From: Canna indica
Lineage: Eukaryota > Streptophyta > Magnoliopsida > Zingiberales > Cannaceae
NCBI GenBank assembly: GCA_034359265.1
Contig: CP136895.1
Span: forward strand, 45,092,001-45,156,000
Reading direction: 5' to 3'
DNA: 64,000 bases
Shown: positions 9,888-22,630 of the stretch, one piece after another
Layout: each line of letters begins with the position of its first letter
Position numbering within the stretch: position 1 is the first letter of the stretch
Notes under the pieces: model-generated
The model's input: only the letters and a program-made list of their open reading frames with translations
Databases searched by the model: none
What the model was told of the DNA's origin: nothing
Translations under genes and position numbers: made by a program

Positions 9888-12800
9888 GAGCACTTGGATA
9901 TTGGATAGCGGTTGCTCAAAGCACATGATGGGAGACATCAATTTGTTTGCAACCCTATCAAGTAAAGATGGTGGACATGTCACATTTGGAGACAATGCCA
10001 AAGGTAAGATTGTTCGCATTGGTGACATAGGTATACTCCCTTACCCATGTATTACAAATGTTTTATTAGTTGATGGGTTGAAACATAATTTGATTAGCAT
10101 ATCACAATTATGTGACAATGGATACATAATTGTTTTTGAATCATCTAAATGTATTATTAGAAGTACACCTTCAAATGATATCATGTTCATTGGAAATAGG
10201 CAAGAAAATGTATACACCTTAGAATTAAATGTCTTGCCAAATCCTCATGTTAGATGCTTAGTTGTCATGGAAAATGACTCTTGGTTGTGGCATAGAAGGC
10301 TAGGACATGCTAGCATGAGCCTCATCCAAGAGATATCAAGGAAAGAATTAGTCAAAGGCTTACCTAAGATAAAGTTTGAAAAAGATAAACTTTGTGATGC
10401 ATGTCAACTAGGTAAGCAAGTAAAATCCTCATTTCATAGTATTAATCAAGTTAGTACATCTAGAATTCTTGAGCTTGTGCACATGGATCTCTTTGGTCCA
10501 TGTGATGTAGCTAGTCTAGGTGGAAAGCTATATTGCTATGTATTGGTTGATGACTTTTCTAGATTTACATGGGTTTTCTTTTTGGCTAAGAAAAATAAAA
10601 CTTTTGAGTTTTTCAAAAAATTTGCAAAGAAAGTTTCAAATGGAAAAGGAGTTTCTATTTTGAAAATTAGGAGGGACAATGGAGGGGAATTTAAAAATTA
10701 AAAAAATTTCGAGTTTTGTGATGATTTAGGTATTCAACATACCTTTTCTTCCCCTAGGACCCCTCAACAAAATGGGGTGGTTGAGAGGAAGAATAGAACT
10801 TTACAAGAAATGGCTAGGACCATGTTATGCGAAAACAATTTGCCTAAATATTTTTGGGCCGAAGTCATAAATACTTCGTGTTATGTTCATAACCGAGTTT
10901 TATTAAGACCAAAAATCAAGAAAACACCTTTTGAGCTTTGGAATGGTAAAATCCCAAATGTGAGATATTTTCATATTTTTGGATGTAAATGCTTCATATT
11001 AAATACCAAGGATAATTTAGGAAAATTTGATTCTAAATCCGATGAAGGCATCTTCCTAAGTTATTCCACTAACTCTAAGGCTTATAGAGTCTAAAACCGT
11101 AGAACAATGATTGTTGAAGAATTCATGCAGGTTACTTTCAATGAAACTAATGATTCTTGTAGAAATGTCAAGATTGTAAATGTAGGTGAGGAACTTGAGG
11201 ATCTCACACTTCATGATAAGGAAGTGGAGGATGAAGATAATGAGGAGACCCAACATGAAGAACCTTCATCCTCAAATCAACCTCAAGTTGAAGATGAAGA
11301 AGAAGCTCTACCACCTCTCCCTAAAGGATACCAATTGATAAGAGATCATCCAATGGACCAAGTCCTTGGAGAGCCTTCAAGAGCAGTGGTAACACGTTCT
11401 AAACTCAAAAATGTATGCCAATATGTAGCTTTTGTTTCTCAAGTAGAGCCTAAAAATATTAAGGAAACTATAGAAGATGAGTTTTAGGTATTAGCTATGC
11501 AAGAAGAACTCAATCAATTTGATAGAAATGGTGTATGGGACTTAGTGCCTAGACCTAGTGATCAAACTATAATTGGAACCAAATGGGTATTTAGAAATAA
11601 GCTAGATGAAGAGGGATTAGTTATTAGAAACAAAGCTAGGTTAGTGGCACAAGGGTACAACCAACAAGAAGCAATAGACTATAATGAAACATATGCTCCT
11701 GTAGCTAGATTAGAAGCAATTAGAATGCTTTTAGCATATGCTAGTTTTAAGGGATTTAAACTATTTCAAATGGATGTAAAAAGTGTTTTTTTAAATGGTT
11801 TTATTAATGAAGAAATTTATGTTGAACAACCCCCGGTTTTGAAAGTTTTGAGTTTTCAAACCATGTTTTTAAACTTAAAAAGGCATTACATGGTTTAAAA
11901 CAAGCCCCTAGGGCTTGGTATGAAAGACTTTCAATTTTTCTAATTTAACTAGGTTTTGATATAGGAAAAGCGAATGTTTCACCTTTTATTAAGCACCATG
12001 AGAATGACATGTTATTAGTTCAAATCTATGTTGATGATATAATTTTTGGTGCTACTAATGAAATGTTTTGTGAGTGGTTTGCTAAGTGTATGCAAGATGA
12101 ATTTGAGATGAGCATGATGGGAGAGCTCTCCTTCATGCTTGGTCTCCAAATCAAGCAAACTAACAATGGGATCTTCATCAATCAAGCCAAGTACACCAAG
12201 GAGCTCATCAAAAGGTTTGGGATGAATGAAACCAAGATAGCTTCTACACCTATGAGCGCATCCAACAAGCTTGGCAAAGATGAAGAGGGCATTAAAGTGG
12301 ACGAAAAATGATATCGAGGTATGATCGGTAGTCTCCTTTATTTAACTACAAGTAGACCCGATATCATGTTTAGTGTATGTGTATGTGCTAGGTTCCAATC
12401 TTGCCCTAAGATGTCTCATTTGAGTGCGGTAAAACGTATATTGAGATATTTAAAGGGCATGGTTGACTTAGGATTATGGTATCCATGTCATGCATCATTT
12501 GATTTAATCAGTTTTTCAGACGCTGATTTTGCCGGATGTAAGGTAGATTGAAAAAGCACTAGTGGGTGTTGTCAATTCTTAGGAGCGAGTCTTGTTTCTT
12601 GGTTCTCAAAGAAACAAAACTCGGTTGCGCTTTCAACTACCAAAGCGGAATACATACATTGTGATGAAACTCGGCTAGTTGTTGTGCGCAAGTCCTTTGG
12701 ATGAAACAAACCCTTTTAGACTATGGACTTAAGTATTCTTGCATACCCATACATTGTGATAATACTAGTGCAATTAACTTAACCAAAAATCCCATTTTAC

Positions 12801-12988
12801 ACTCTAGAACTAAGCATATTGACTTGAGACATCACTTCCTTAGGGATAATGTAGCTAAGGGAAATATATCGGTAGAATTTGTATCCACCGATAAACAATT
12901 TGATGATATATTTACAAAACCCTTAGTTGAAGAAAGTTTCACAAATTTAAGGATGCAATTAGGAAGTTGTGCTTTTCGGAGTAATTAA
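9862..12988 (+). pseudogene. pol: copia Pol: protease, integrase, RT, RNase H (decayed)
   Basis: Pol in the +1 frame relative to gag. Protease: WILDSGCSKHMM, catalytic Asp-Ser-Gly intact at 9904-9912. Integrase: HRRLGHA...CDACQLGKQ zinc module, then catalytic Asp 10486-10488, Asp 10675-10677 and Glu 10783-10785, all present. [15 protein letters not shown] onwards, with YVDD intact at 12027-12038. RNase H: FSDADFAG, KAEY and HCDNTSAINL. Breaks: stops at 10699 (TAA), 11092 (TAA), 11485 (TAG), 11944 (TAA), 12309 (TGA) and 12549 (TGA); a one-base loss near 11838; and a frameshift near 12670. Catalytic residues are therefore conserved although the frame is dead, which points to decay after a competent past. 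No separate envelope-like ORF is visible after 12988. Confidence 0.9.
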
Positions 12989-13223
12989 AGTGTATTTTCT
13001 TCAAAATATATATGTTTTTCAAAACTTGCATTCTATAAAGTATCATCACACTTATGTATTGCTCTGTAGTGGGGCTTTGCGACCTATTGGTGTTTGCCTT
13101 CTATAGGCTTACATTAATGGGAAGGACTATAGTGGCAGATGATATTTGGTTTTTGTGGTTTTCTCGGTTTTTATGATGAAATTCATTAATTATACCTTAA
13201 TTATTACCTTTTTTTATTGATGT

Positions 13224-13514
13224 CAAAAGGGGGAGAAAAAGTAAGGTCACACTTGGTTTTCACGATGCATATAGTTAGTGTGAGTTTTATAGTTAAGGGG
13301 AAGATATATATAGTTAGGGGGGGTTAAAAATAATATGCACATTGATAGGGGGAGCATAGGTTGAGTTATAAGTAGTCGAATGCATATGCTAAGTTTGATA
13401 GTTGAATGCATATGCTAAGGTACCTAACTCTTGAATGCCTTAACTCAAACTCACAAATACTTATGCTTTCTTAAAAATTCAATGTTATGTTTGTCATCAT
13501 CAAAAAGGGGAGAT
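13224..13514 (+). other. multiple polypurine tracts before 3' LTR
   Basis: Several purine tracts of the AAAGGGGGAGA kind: near 13224-13240, 13293, 13313, 13346, and the terminal AAAAAGGGGAGAT that abuts the LTR at 13515. Only the last should prime plus-strand DNA. Multiplication of the tract upstream of the 3' LTR is a described Sirevirus signature. 12989-13223 holds no recognisable coding sequence. Confidence 0.75.
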
Positions 13515-14564
13515 TGTTGGCTTAAGGGTCTCTCTTAAGCCTCGATCTCTATTTTGATGCTAACAAACATGTATTTAATTCAAATGTCAATTTTTGAGTT
13601 CAGGTTGAGGTTGCGATATGCATGCCAAATCCATTCAAACGGGACGAAGGAAAAGATCGTCAAAGAAACGGAAGAAGAAATCGTTGAAGAATGGCTCAGG
13701 ATTAAATCAAGTAGAAATAATGTAATATGTCCCTAGGAGAGTTTATCCCAAGCCAAAATTGTAAAGTTATCCAAGTTGAAACTTGGTAATCAAACCCATA
13801 GAAAAGGCATGTAAAAATCCAAGCAAGAAGTCATCCTCAGCCTGAGTTCGGTCGACCGATCGACCGACTAAACAAGGCAATATAATGGTAAGCAGCCCGT
13901 TCGGTCGACCGACTGGTCGACCGAATGTCGGTAAAAATGGCCAGTAGCTATTCGGTCGACCGAAATTGGCGAAGGCTAAACTACAGGGCTGCGTCGGTCG
14001 ACCGATTGGTCAATCGACAGACGGCGAAAATGGGCAGAACACTAGCGGTCGACCGAACTGGACATAGCCGAATCGCGACCTGCTTCAGCCATTCGATCGA
14101 CCGAATGTTAGAAGAAATGTAGCCGGTTGACCCATCGGTCGACCAAGCTCTCACAGATTGCCAGTGGTCGCACTGGCGGTCGATCCATCGGTCAATCGAC
14201 CTATCGACCTGCTGCGACCGAACGGCTCCAACGGTCGATTTTTCACCTGTTGAACGGGCCATTCGGGTGAAGGGTTATAAATACCCCTCACCTAACTTCT
14301 TTACAGACTTTAACTAGTGTTATTGAGAAATCAAAGAAGTTCTTTAAGCCTTCATACGATCAAGTTCTCGCACGCCCTCTACTTCCTTCTTCGACATCAA
14401 AAAACCAGGCGCTGCTTCTAGTTCTTCAACTGTGATGCAATCTTTGGAGTCATCATCTTGGAAGTTGAAGACAAGAAGGCGGTGGAAAGAAGTTTGGTTC
14501 AATCTTTTATTCTTTAGCTCTTTCCTTGTATTTGAACTTTATTATAACTTGTTTTCAAAGTTGA
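13515..14564 (+). repeat. 3' LTR of Sirevirus-like copia, truncated
   Basis: Starts TGTTGGCTTAAGGG like the 5' LTR and aligns to it up to CAAAGTTGA (14564), corresponding to about 7811 in the 5' copy. The last ~385 bases are missing. It includes the palindrome cluster (about 13846-14245) and a TATAAATA box at 14276-14283. From 14565 the sequence is gypsy integrase on the opposite strand. Confidence 0.85.
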
Positions 14565-15765
14565 CATGAACTCTGCCACTTCCTTTCCACCAGTAATGCT
14601 GCCTCAGATGTCGGTACATCTTTGTAGCCCTCAGATGCATAGTGTTAAGTGGAACGGTGAGCCACCTCTAGCACATGCCTTCAGACCTCTACCATGTCTT
14701 GTACTACAATTTTGTCCTTGATCCTCAGGACACCCTTTGAATCCAGTCCGTACCCATTATCAGCATCCCCCTTCCTGACCAGATCCACGATTAGTGAGCA
14801 AAAGGCGTCCTCTGCCTGCGCTGCTCGCAACATGTCCACCAATGTGGATTGCACCCGCAAGTGCACCACCAAGGTTCCGGAGTCTAACACCGATAGAACT
14901 GTTCCACCATCCAAACACACGGCAAGCGCCCGCGCCAAAGGCCTCCTCCCTACGGTCATATGAGCCAAGCTGCCCACTACGTTTTCTGTAACACCAGCAC
15001 TAGGGCGGTAGTCAAGCGGTCATTGAGCTTCTGAAATCTCTCCTCCCATTTGTCATCCCACATAAATTTTACATTCGTCTGAATTAGGCGCGTGAGCAGA
15101 GCGGCAATCTTAGAAAAAATTTCCACGAACTTCGTGTAGTAACCAGCCAACCCCAAGAAGCTGCGGATCTCAATCATACTAGTCAGCCTCTCCCAGTTCT
15201 AAACTGCCTCAATCTTTGCAAGGTCGACTTTTACTCCATCCCGAGATACTATATGCCCCAAGAATCCCACACTGGTCAACAAAAACTCACACTTTGAAAA
15301 CTTTGCAAAGAGCTGGTGCTGCCTAAGGGTTTCTAGAACTACCCTCAAATGCTCCCTGTGCTCAGCCTCGCTCTTGGAGTAGACCAGAATATCGTCAATG
15401 AACACTATGATGAATCTGTCCAAAAACTTCTTAAACACCTGATTCATCAACTCCATGAAGGTTGTGGGGGCGTTAGTTAGCCTAAAGGACATGACCAGGA
15501 ACTCATAATGACCATACCGCGTCCTGAAGGTAGTTTTTTGAATGTCCTGATCCCGAATCCTCAACTGGTGGTACCATGAGCCCATAGAGCCCCCTGCAAT
15601 TGATCAAATAAATCATCTATCCTGGGAAGCGGGTAATGATTCTTGATCGTCACTTATTGAGTTGTCGATAGTCTATACACATTTGCATGGATCCATCCTT
15701 CTTTTAAACGAACAACACTAGCGCCCCCCAGGGTGGAACACTTGGGTGAATGAACCCAATGTCCA
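14565..15765 (-). pseudogene. pol: gypsy RT-RNase H-integrase N-terminus (minus strand)
   Basis: Ty3/gypsy pol read right to left. Around 15590-15765 is the RT fingers region with [15 protein letters not shown]. 15199-15585 carries [12 protein letters not shown] and the catalytic [10 protein letters not shown] (Asp-Asp near 15391-15396). 14977-15177 is the RT thumb/RNase H start (EIRSFLGLAGYY). 14681-14977 is the linker to integrase. 14565-14680 holds KMYRHLRQHYWW, the zinc-binding N-terminus of integrase. Domain order RT-RNase H-integrase is diagnostic of gypsy. Several stops and frame changes break it. The integrase core, any chromodomain and the 3' LTR are missing because sequence ends at the junction with the copia 3' LTR at 14564/14565. 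Confidence 0.85.
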
Positions 15766-15769
15766 ACAA

Positions 15770-17624
15770 CTATTGCAGTTGAGTTTTAAGTTCTCTTAGC
15801 TCAGCGGGTGCCATCCGGTATGGGGGTATTGATATAGGTTTCACCCCCGACTGCAACTCAATGCCAAACTCAGTCTCCCGCACCGGTGGTAGTCTCGACA
15901 ACTCCTCGGGAAACACATTAGGGAAGTCCATGACTAATGGGGTATCCTCTATGCTGCTGGCCGAGCCCTCGCCAATAACATCCGCATAAACAAAAGCCAA
16001 AAAAGACTGACAGCCGCCCATCATCAACTTGCGGGCTCGAGAGCGGAAACCACCCTGATAGGGTCTCCTCTCCCTTCGCCCTAAAAGGTAAAGGGTGGTA
16101 ACACATAATGGGATGATAGCCAATCCATGCCCAAAAACACATCCAACTCAAGGGTTGGCAATAACATCAGCTCCGCTTTCAGATCATGCCCACCTATGGA
16201 GATTTCACAGTCCCTAAAGACCGTCTTGGCAATAACAGTGCCGCATGTAGGTGTAGACATCGCTAAAGATTCAACAAGCCAACTTTTGTCCTTTCCTAAC
16301 CTTGATGAGAACAACTCAGATAAAAAGGAATGTGTAGCACCTGGATCAAATAGTCCATAAGCAGGTAATATACTAACTAAAATGATACCTGTCACCACCG
16401 CATTGGACGCCTCCACGCCCTCAGGAGTCAACGCATAAACTCGAGCAGGTGGCCTCCATAGACCCGCCGTGCGTTGTTGCCCAGTCCCCTGAGTCTGAGT
16501 CCGCTGCGGCACCGAGGTTGTTGATATAGGAGCTTTTCCTCTAGACGGAGTCGCTGCTCGACCGCCCCCTGCTGGACAGTCCCTCTTGATGTGGCCTGGT
16601 TGGCCACACCCAAAACAGATCAACGGACCATAGCAGGCCCGGCTGTGCTTCCTCCCGCATTGTCCACACTCTAGCACCTCGCCTCTCTACCCTCCTAGTA
16701 CTGTCGCACTCTGAGTAGCCATCGGTGGTCCCATCTATGCACAACCCCTGAAATTTCCCCTGTCCCTGACTCTGCGGGCGCACCATCCCAGTGCCAACAC
16801 CCTCAGACTAGGTGCGCCTGTCCTCTTATCGGTATTGTCTGAACTTGCTCTGGGCTGGTCCATCTTTTTGATCGGTGGGTACCATGGCTTTCTTCTGCAT
16901 CGCCTCATCCACCACCTGAACAAAGGTGGTGTCCTCGGTGTAGTGTATCAGTCTGCCAATTTGTACCCTCACACCCTCCACGAACCTCCTCACCCGGTCT
17001 ACTTCGGTCACCAGTAGAGATGGGTGGTAACGGGACAGCCGTGTGAACTCGATCTCATACTTTGACTTCGTCAGGCTGCCCGTTTGGCGAAGCTGCTCGA
17101 ACTCCCTTGCCCGCCTTTCGCAGACATTCCTGGGTAGGTACTTCTCTATGATGGCGCTCCGGAACTCTCCCCACGTAGGGGCTGGTGCATGAGTCCCCCT
17201 ACGCGCCTTCCATGTCTGATGTCACTCCTTGGTTGGGCCCCTGAGTTGTAGCCCAACTATGTGCACCATTGCCTCAAAGGAACACTCCAAGACTGAGCAT
17301 AACTCTGTATAGTCGTTAAGGAATGTTGTCACCTCCTCTGTCTAATCTGTGCCAGTATATACCAATGGCTTCAGCTTTACAAACTTCATGTATAAAGAGC
17401 TACATGCCACCGGTTCTCGCCGATCCTCCTCCCTGTAGCCAGACTGAACCGGCTCTAACGGCTCTGTCATCGTGGGTACCATTAGGGGTACAGGTGGAGT
17501 CAACTGCTACGCCAGCTCTCGCTCCTTACGGAGCTCCTCCCATTCTCTACGGAATTCGTCCCATTCTCTACGAAGCTCCTCAGTGAGATCAACCACTTGA
17601 GTCTCTAACAACACTACCCTGAGT
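15770..17624 (-). pseudogene. gag: gypsy gag and protease (minus strand), interrupted by CACTA
   Basis: Read right to left. From about 17300 to 16830 lies a retrotransposon Gag region (TWGEFRSAIIEKYLP, EFEQLRQTGSLTKSKYEIEF, VDRVRRFVEGV). At 16081-16677 there are two cysteine clusters, CGQCGRKHSRAC and the zinc knuckle CFGCGQPGHIKRDC, then the protease with LFDPGATHSF (Asp-Pro-Gly where Asp-Ser/Thr-Gly is usual). 15770-16123 is the protease-RT linker (FPNVFPEELSRLPPVRE). Motifs resemble Tekay/Del-type plant gypsy elements, but without integrase I cannot assign a clade. Frame changes occur near 16100, 16700 and 17340. The gag N-terminus lies across the CACTA insertion at 22631-22768. Confidence 0.8.
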
Positions 17625-20600
17625 CACTACAAAAAAGTTTGGTATTAGTGGCAAGCTATTTTTGCCATGGTAGTGACATATAGTGACAAAATGATGAGTC
17701 AATGGCAAAAAAGTGCTCGTCTACCGTTTGCCACATTAGGTCTACCACTAAAAGTCATTTTTGGTTTTTGTGGCGAAGTTTAGCGGGTTGCTACTAATTG
17801 CAATTTCTTTAGTGGCAAATGAAAAAGTCAAACTACATTCACATATCGTGGCAAACGGAGCTTGCTGACGTCATATATCTTTTATGGCAAAAAATTTTGC
17901 CACTTATTAATAAATATTTGTCATTATTCTCTCCTTTTTGGAATTCTTTTCATGGCAAAAATATATAAAATTTGCCGCTAATATCGTGCTACATTTTGCC
18001 ATTAAATTTCAAATTTGCTATAAAATTTTTGTCACTACATGTTTGATCCTTTATCATTAAACGTTAAAAAAAATTTGGCACTAACATAATTTCAAATTTG
18101 AATTATTACCACAATATCAATGATAATTTTGCCACAATATGTGATTACTTTGCCATAAATTTGAGAATCTATAATGAATAAATTTGCCACAAACATACAA
18201 AATTTAACAATTAATCATTCATTAATATAATAATCCATTTACTAATTACAAAACCTACAACTTAGCAGGTATACAACCAACCACCTGCATATCCAACCAT
18301 CAACAAATCCAAATTAAGTTCAACATTAATCCAAATACATCAAAAACAACATTATCCACCAAAATTAAATAGTCCAAGGTATCTAATATCCATTATAAAG
18401 AAGTTATAGTAGGTACACAAATTATTACATATGCCAAAAAAAACCAAACAACACTGCCCCAATAAAAAGAAGTTACAGTATGTTTGCTTAGTCTACCTCA
18501 TTTCTTCTTTTTCTCCTGCAAAAGAAGGGAAGTAAGAACACAAGTCAAAACCATTACATCAAAGAATCAAACTAATTTACAAATGATGCTAGCAGTTCAA
18601 TCAAACTAAGTCCAAGAGGAACTGTGTTCATTAACTCAAATATGTATGTGTTGAGCTAGAACAAATGGAAGAAACATTGACTAATCTCAAATATTTGAGC
18701 CTTTTCATGCTTTTCAAAAACATCATAACAATTAACTATAGTTGTGTGCAAGAATCTGCTCTCCCTAATCTATTTGCCCGAATTCATCCCCTCACCACCT
18801 ACCATTTACTATAAAGCTCTCATGCGTGATATTGGTTCTGCTTAGGTCTGTACTTTTTGCAAGGATAAAAAGAGAAACCATATGTTACAATTGAATTCCC
18901 AACCAAAGGAACACTTTTTTTTAATGTGTTTGTTGCGCTAATCTGTAACATAAATTCATCAATCATATTGATTCATATTTAAGGCCATTGAAAACTATAA
19001 ACGAACTAGCAAAGACAAAGAGGTACATAGAAAATCCCTCCCTGTTTTCGTCGGGCTGCATCCCTTTCCACATGATACTTTCCCATGGGGTTGCACACCA
19101 GTTCCATTTTCCCAATTGTCAATAAAGAAATTTCTCTTTAGTCACTTTCATGGACCTTCCCAGTTGTTATCAATAAAGCAGGTGAGCATAACAATACCTG
19201 AAATTTTTTATTCTCAACAGGAAGGTTATAAAATATTATCATCACCCAATGAAATAAATAATTTATTAAATTAGCAAACAAGCACATACATCAACAAAGA
19301 GCATAGAAAATGAAAGAGTGTGCACTTAAGAATTAATATATAGATCCAAATTTCGACGGTGAAAGTCAAGAATAGAATCAGAATAAAGAGATGTACCTAT
19401 TGACAGACTGTTTTAAGTTCTTTTACATTTTGTTACTACATTTCTTTACCTTGTGAAATCAAAAACTTCTTCGCTCAAAAATTGTACAAGGAAAATTTAC
19501 ATCAGGACAAACAATTGTATGAATAGGTGAGGGGATATATCCCCAATGCCATATCCCAAATGATAGAACACAAAGTCCAAACCCTATAATTCCAAAAACC
19601 CAACTACCAACACAATCAGAGGAGACAAATAACAAAGCTTCTTTAAGAACTAAATTAAGAACTAAAGAACCAAATAAAACAGCTTCTTTAACCTCACAGA
19701 ACAGGGCAGTGAACCAAGGTGAATCTGCAATAGCTCACCCTAACAAGCTCATCCACCTCTTTGGTCTACTTGTGAAGTGGGTTCTGGAATGGTCTGGAAA
19801 TATCTGCAAATAACAATAAAAGATGAACAAGCAATTAGAATAGTCCATTAGGTTTACTGCTCAAAGCTTAACCAGATTTTATCAAGTCTCTCCATGGACG
19901 TGTACACAGAAGGGATCATCACAGTCATATCCTAGGATGGGAATCTCAATAAAACTTGCAGGAAGAGAGTTCACCTTGGGTAAATTTCATGACTGTCTTT
20001 CTATAGACCTATCATGCCTTTATTTAAGAATTTAATATATTTACATGCTAAAAATCTAAGGTGTCTAATGGTTATGCACTCTTTATGGAAAGCCTACTTT
20101 GAACAAAGCTACTAAGTTATCAGTACTCTTTATGGAAAGCCTACTATGATTGAAAGCCTTGAATCAGTATTAAGTTTTTCTTTGATGGAAAGCCTTGAAT
20201 CATATTAAGTTACCAGTACTCTTTATTGATGGAAAGCCTACTATAATCAGTACATGAATAACTTTGAACAAAGCTACATTACTCAACAAAGTCAATGCTC
20301 ATTCTGAACCACAGCTACATTACTCAATACTCAATTGTGGACTATACCTGTAATAACTTGAAGAAACTCAATTATGGACCTTCAACAGTATAAGTTATTA
20401 GTAAATAGAATCTAATAAGAGAATTGCCCGAATTCATTAAAATATAATTCAACAAGTTCCTTCCATAAAGAATTGCACACAACATAACTCAAACCAACAG
20501 TAAAAAAGTAAAGAAGAAGAAGACTTGAATGATAAAAGAGCATGTTTGTTAATGATATCATTTCATACCTAGTACAGAACTAGTTAGAGAATGTGGTAAT

Positions 20601-22630
20601 ATGGACTTATTTCACCAATATTAATTCACTAACTGGTACACTAACCTGCCCAATATTACCACCAACTCTTAAACTTACTCCAATTATGCCCATATTACCT
20701 GAAAACTAGTTCTTAAGGTGGTTTCATTCATTCACTAATTGGTACACTAACCTTAAAAACTTGAAGTCTGAACTTATTAGTTCACCAACAATTCCATATA
20801 AAAGCATATAAAGTCATCAACAAAGTCAGTATTCGATGCATAAGTAGAGAGTGTTGAGAACCATAGCCTCAAGTGCATTTACTCAATGGAAGAATAGCCT
20901 CAAGTGCATTTACTAATCTTAAACAACATCAACCAACAAGACATGACCAAAGATAAGAAATGTACTAATAGGGAACCACAAATTAAGAAAGGGACGCGAA
21001 AATCCAATGGTGATGCCATTGAATAAAATTACTACCAAATAAATCATAAGCAAATTACTACCAAAAGATCCATAACAAATATCAAGTATCATGGCACACT
21101 CAATATGTCTATTAGTTGTATATGACAGCAATTTGTCACTCACAAGCTATAGTAGGCCCAAAATTCTAATACCCAAAACATTACAAATAGCTACTTCTAC
21201 GAACCAAACTTGGGATCCAATGAATTAATGAAGGAAAGAAACAAATTATCAAATCATTATCCATATCAAAAAATCAATCACATACCAAATGAGTTTTAGG
21301 TGTGGCAGTGGGTGTTGAGCGAGCAGAGATTGCAGGATGCAGAGACGGGGAGGCGATGCGGGAGGCTACGACGAGTGGATCGAGACTACCTAGAGATGCA
21401 GGAGGCAACGACGGGGAGGCGAAGCGAGAGGCGACAGCCCCTCCGGCTGTCGAGCAGACGAGGTGGCGGCGGGGAAGAGGAAAGGGAGCTGCTGCGAGAA
21501 TAGAGGAGGGGTGTCCATCGCGGACAGTCTCGGCTACGATGAGGAAAGGGGGCCGCTACGAGAATAGGTTGTATGGTGGATCGAAGAAAGGGAACCACTG
21601 CGTCGAGGAAAGGGAGCCACAGACTGAGGCCAGGGAAGAAGAAATATAACTATTAGGGTTGCTGAAATAAAATTTTATTAGGGGAAAATAATTAGGTATT
21701 GTTTACAACATTTAACAAGAAAATAATTTTATTAGGTATATTTTACTGCATTTAACAAAAAAAATAATTTTATTAGGCAATAATTTTACTAGCTTAAAAT
21801 AATTTTAAATTAATTCTACTGCATTTAATAAAAATGCATATAATTATTATGCCACCCAAACTAATAATATATTTCTTTTTTTGGATCATTTCGACAACAA
21901 CCTATCCTAATAGGAATAAAGTTTCATAACTTCGTTCAGTTCCTCTTGAAATGCAATGGACAATATTCCCTAATATTTCATTCAACCCAAACAATTTAGA
22001 TTTTTTTAAAATAACTCCGTCGGTAAATAGTTTGTCCGTAAATAATCCTTCAATGAAAAATATATATATTATAAGTCGGGGGTGAGCAAGGTAAAAGTCG
22101 GAAATTATAAGTCGGGGGTACAGGAGGAGGTCACGGGTATTATAAGTAAAGTTTTTTTAGTCGAGAGATAGATGAAATGGGGGAAATTATTTTTGTCGGC
22201 CAAAAATGAAGGAATTTTTTTTGGCAATCTTCTTATTTTATTAATTATTTTACCATATATGGCACATGTAATTTGTCACAATAAATAGTTTTAAATTATA
22301 GCCAATATATTATCGCGAACGCTTGCCACAAATTATCGTGACAAACTTGTGGAAAAATTTTGTCGCAAACGCTTGCCATGGTAAAATATTTTGAATCAGT
22401 GGCAAAATCAGTTGTCATAAATTTAAAAAACTATAACTTTTAAACGTTGAATCAATTATTAGTGGCAAACATAGTGGCAAAATTAGAAAAATTATCACAA
22501 ATTGTTCGAACTTTTACTTTTAACCACAAAAATAATTTTGCAACCAATTTCGTCGCAGATTACACCTTTTGTAGTCAATTATTGTTGACCACTTCAAAAT
22601 TTTGCCACAAATTCTTATTTTTTTGTAGTG
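17625..22630. mobile_element. non-autonomous CACTA (En/Spm) transposon, 5.0 kb
   Basis: Terminal inverted repeats CACTACAAAAAAGTTTGG (left) and the complement of CACTACAAAAAAATAAGAA (right). Flanking three-base target sites are AGT (17622-17624) and GGT (22631-22633), one mismatch. Both ends are rich in a subterminal motif TTTGCCAC or its complement GTGGCAAA, more than a dozen copies in 17640-18200 and about as many in 22200-22620, the usual transposase-binding arrangement. The interior (18240-21290) is AT-rich, with no transposase-like frame. 21300-21650 is a GC-rich patch with low-complexity Arg/Glu/Gly frames that I do not regard as a gene. It splits the gag of the surrounding gypsy element, so it inserted after that element. 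Confidence 0.85.

Larger units (their letters stand above)
6759..14564 (+). mobile_element. Sirevirus-like Ty1/copia retrotransposon, 3' truncated
   Basis: The whole element in order: 5' LTR (6759-8195), initiator-Met primer site, gag with two zinc knuckles, pol (protease, integrase, RT, RNase H), a region with several purine-rich tracts, and a 3' LTR beginning at 13515. The order protease-integrase-RT-RNase H is diagnostic of copia. Two-knuckle Gag, multiplied polypurine tracts and palindrome-rich LTRs are known Sirevirus traits. The 3' LTR stops after 1050 of 1437 bases, where gypsy integrase sequence begins. The five bases before the element are GATTG; the matching right copy has been lost. 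This is probably an ancient relative of the autonomous partner for the gag-only elements elsewhere in the window. Confidence 0.85.

Noticed and set aside
12989..13223. Envelope-like third ORF after pol, as in some Sireviruses
   Set aside because: No open frame of useful length or membrane segment between RNase H and the polypurine tracts.
18240..21290. Possible host gene captured in the CACTA interior
   Set aside because: I tried reading parts on both strands (for example 19060-19160, minus) and found no convincing protein similarity; left as unannotated interior.
21300..21650. 115-residue frame in a GC-rich patch inside the CACTA element
   Set aside because: Low-complexity Arg/Gly/Glu composition, overlapping frames on both strands, no recognisable domain and no neighbouring exons.
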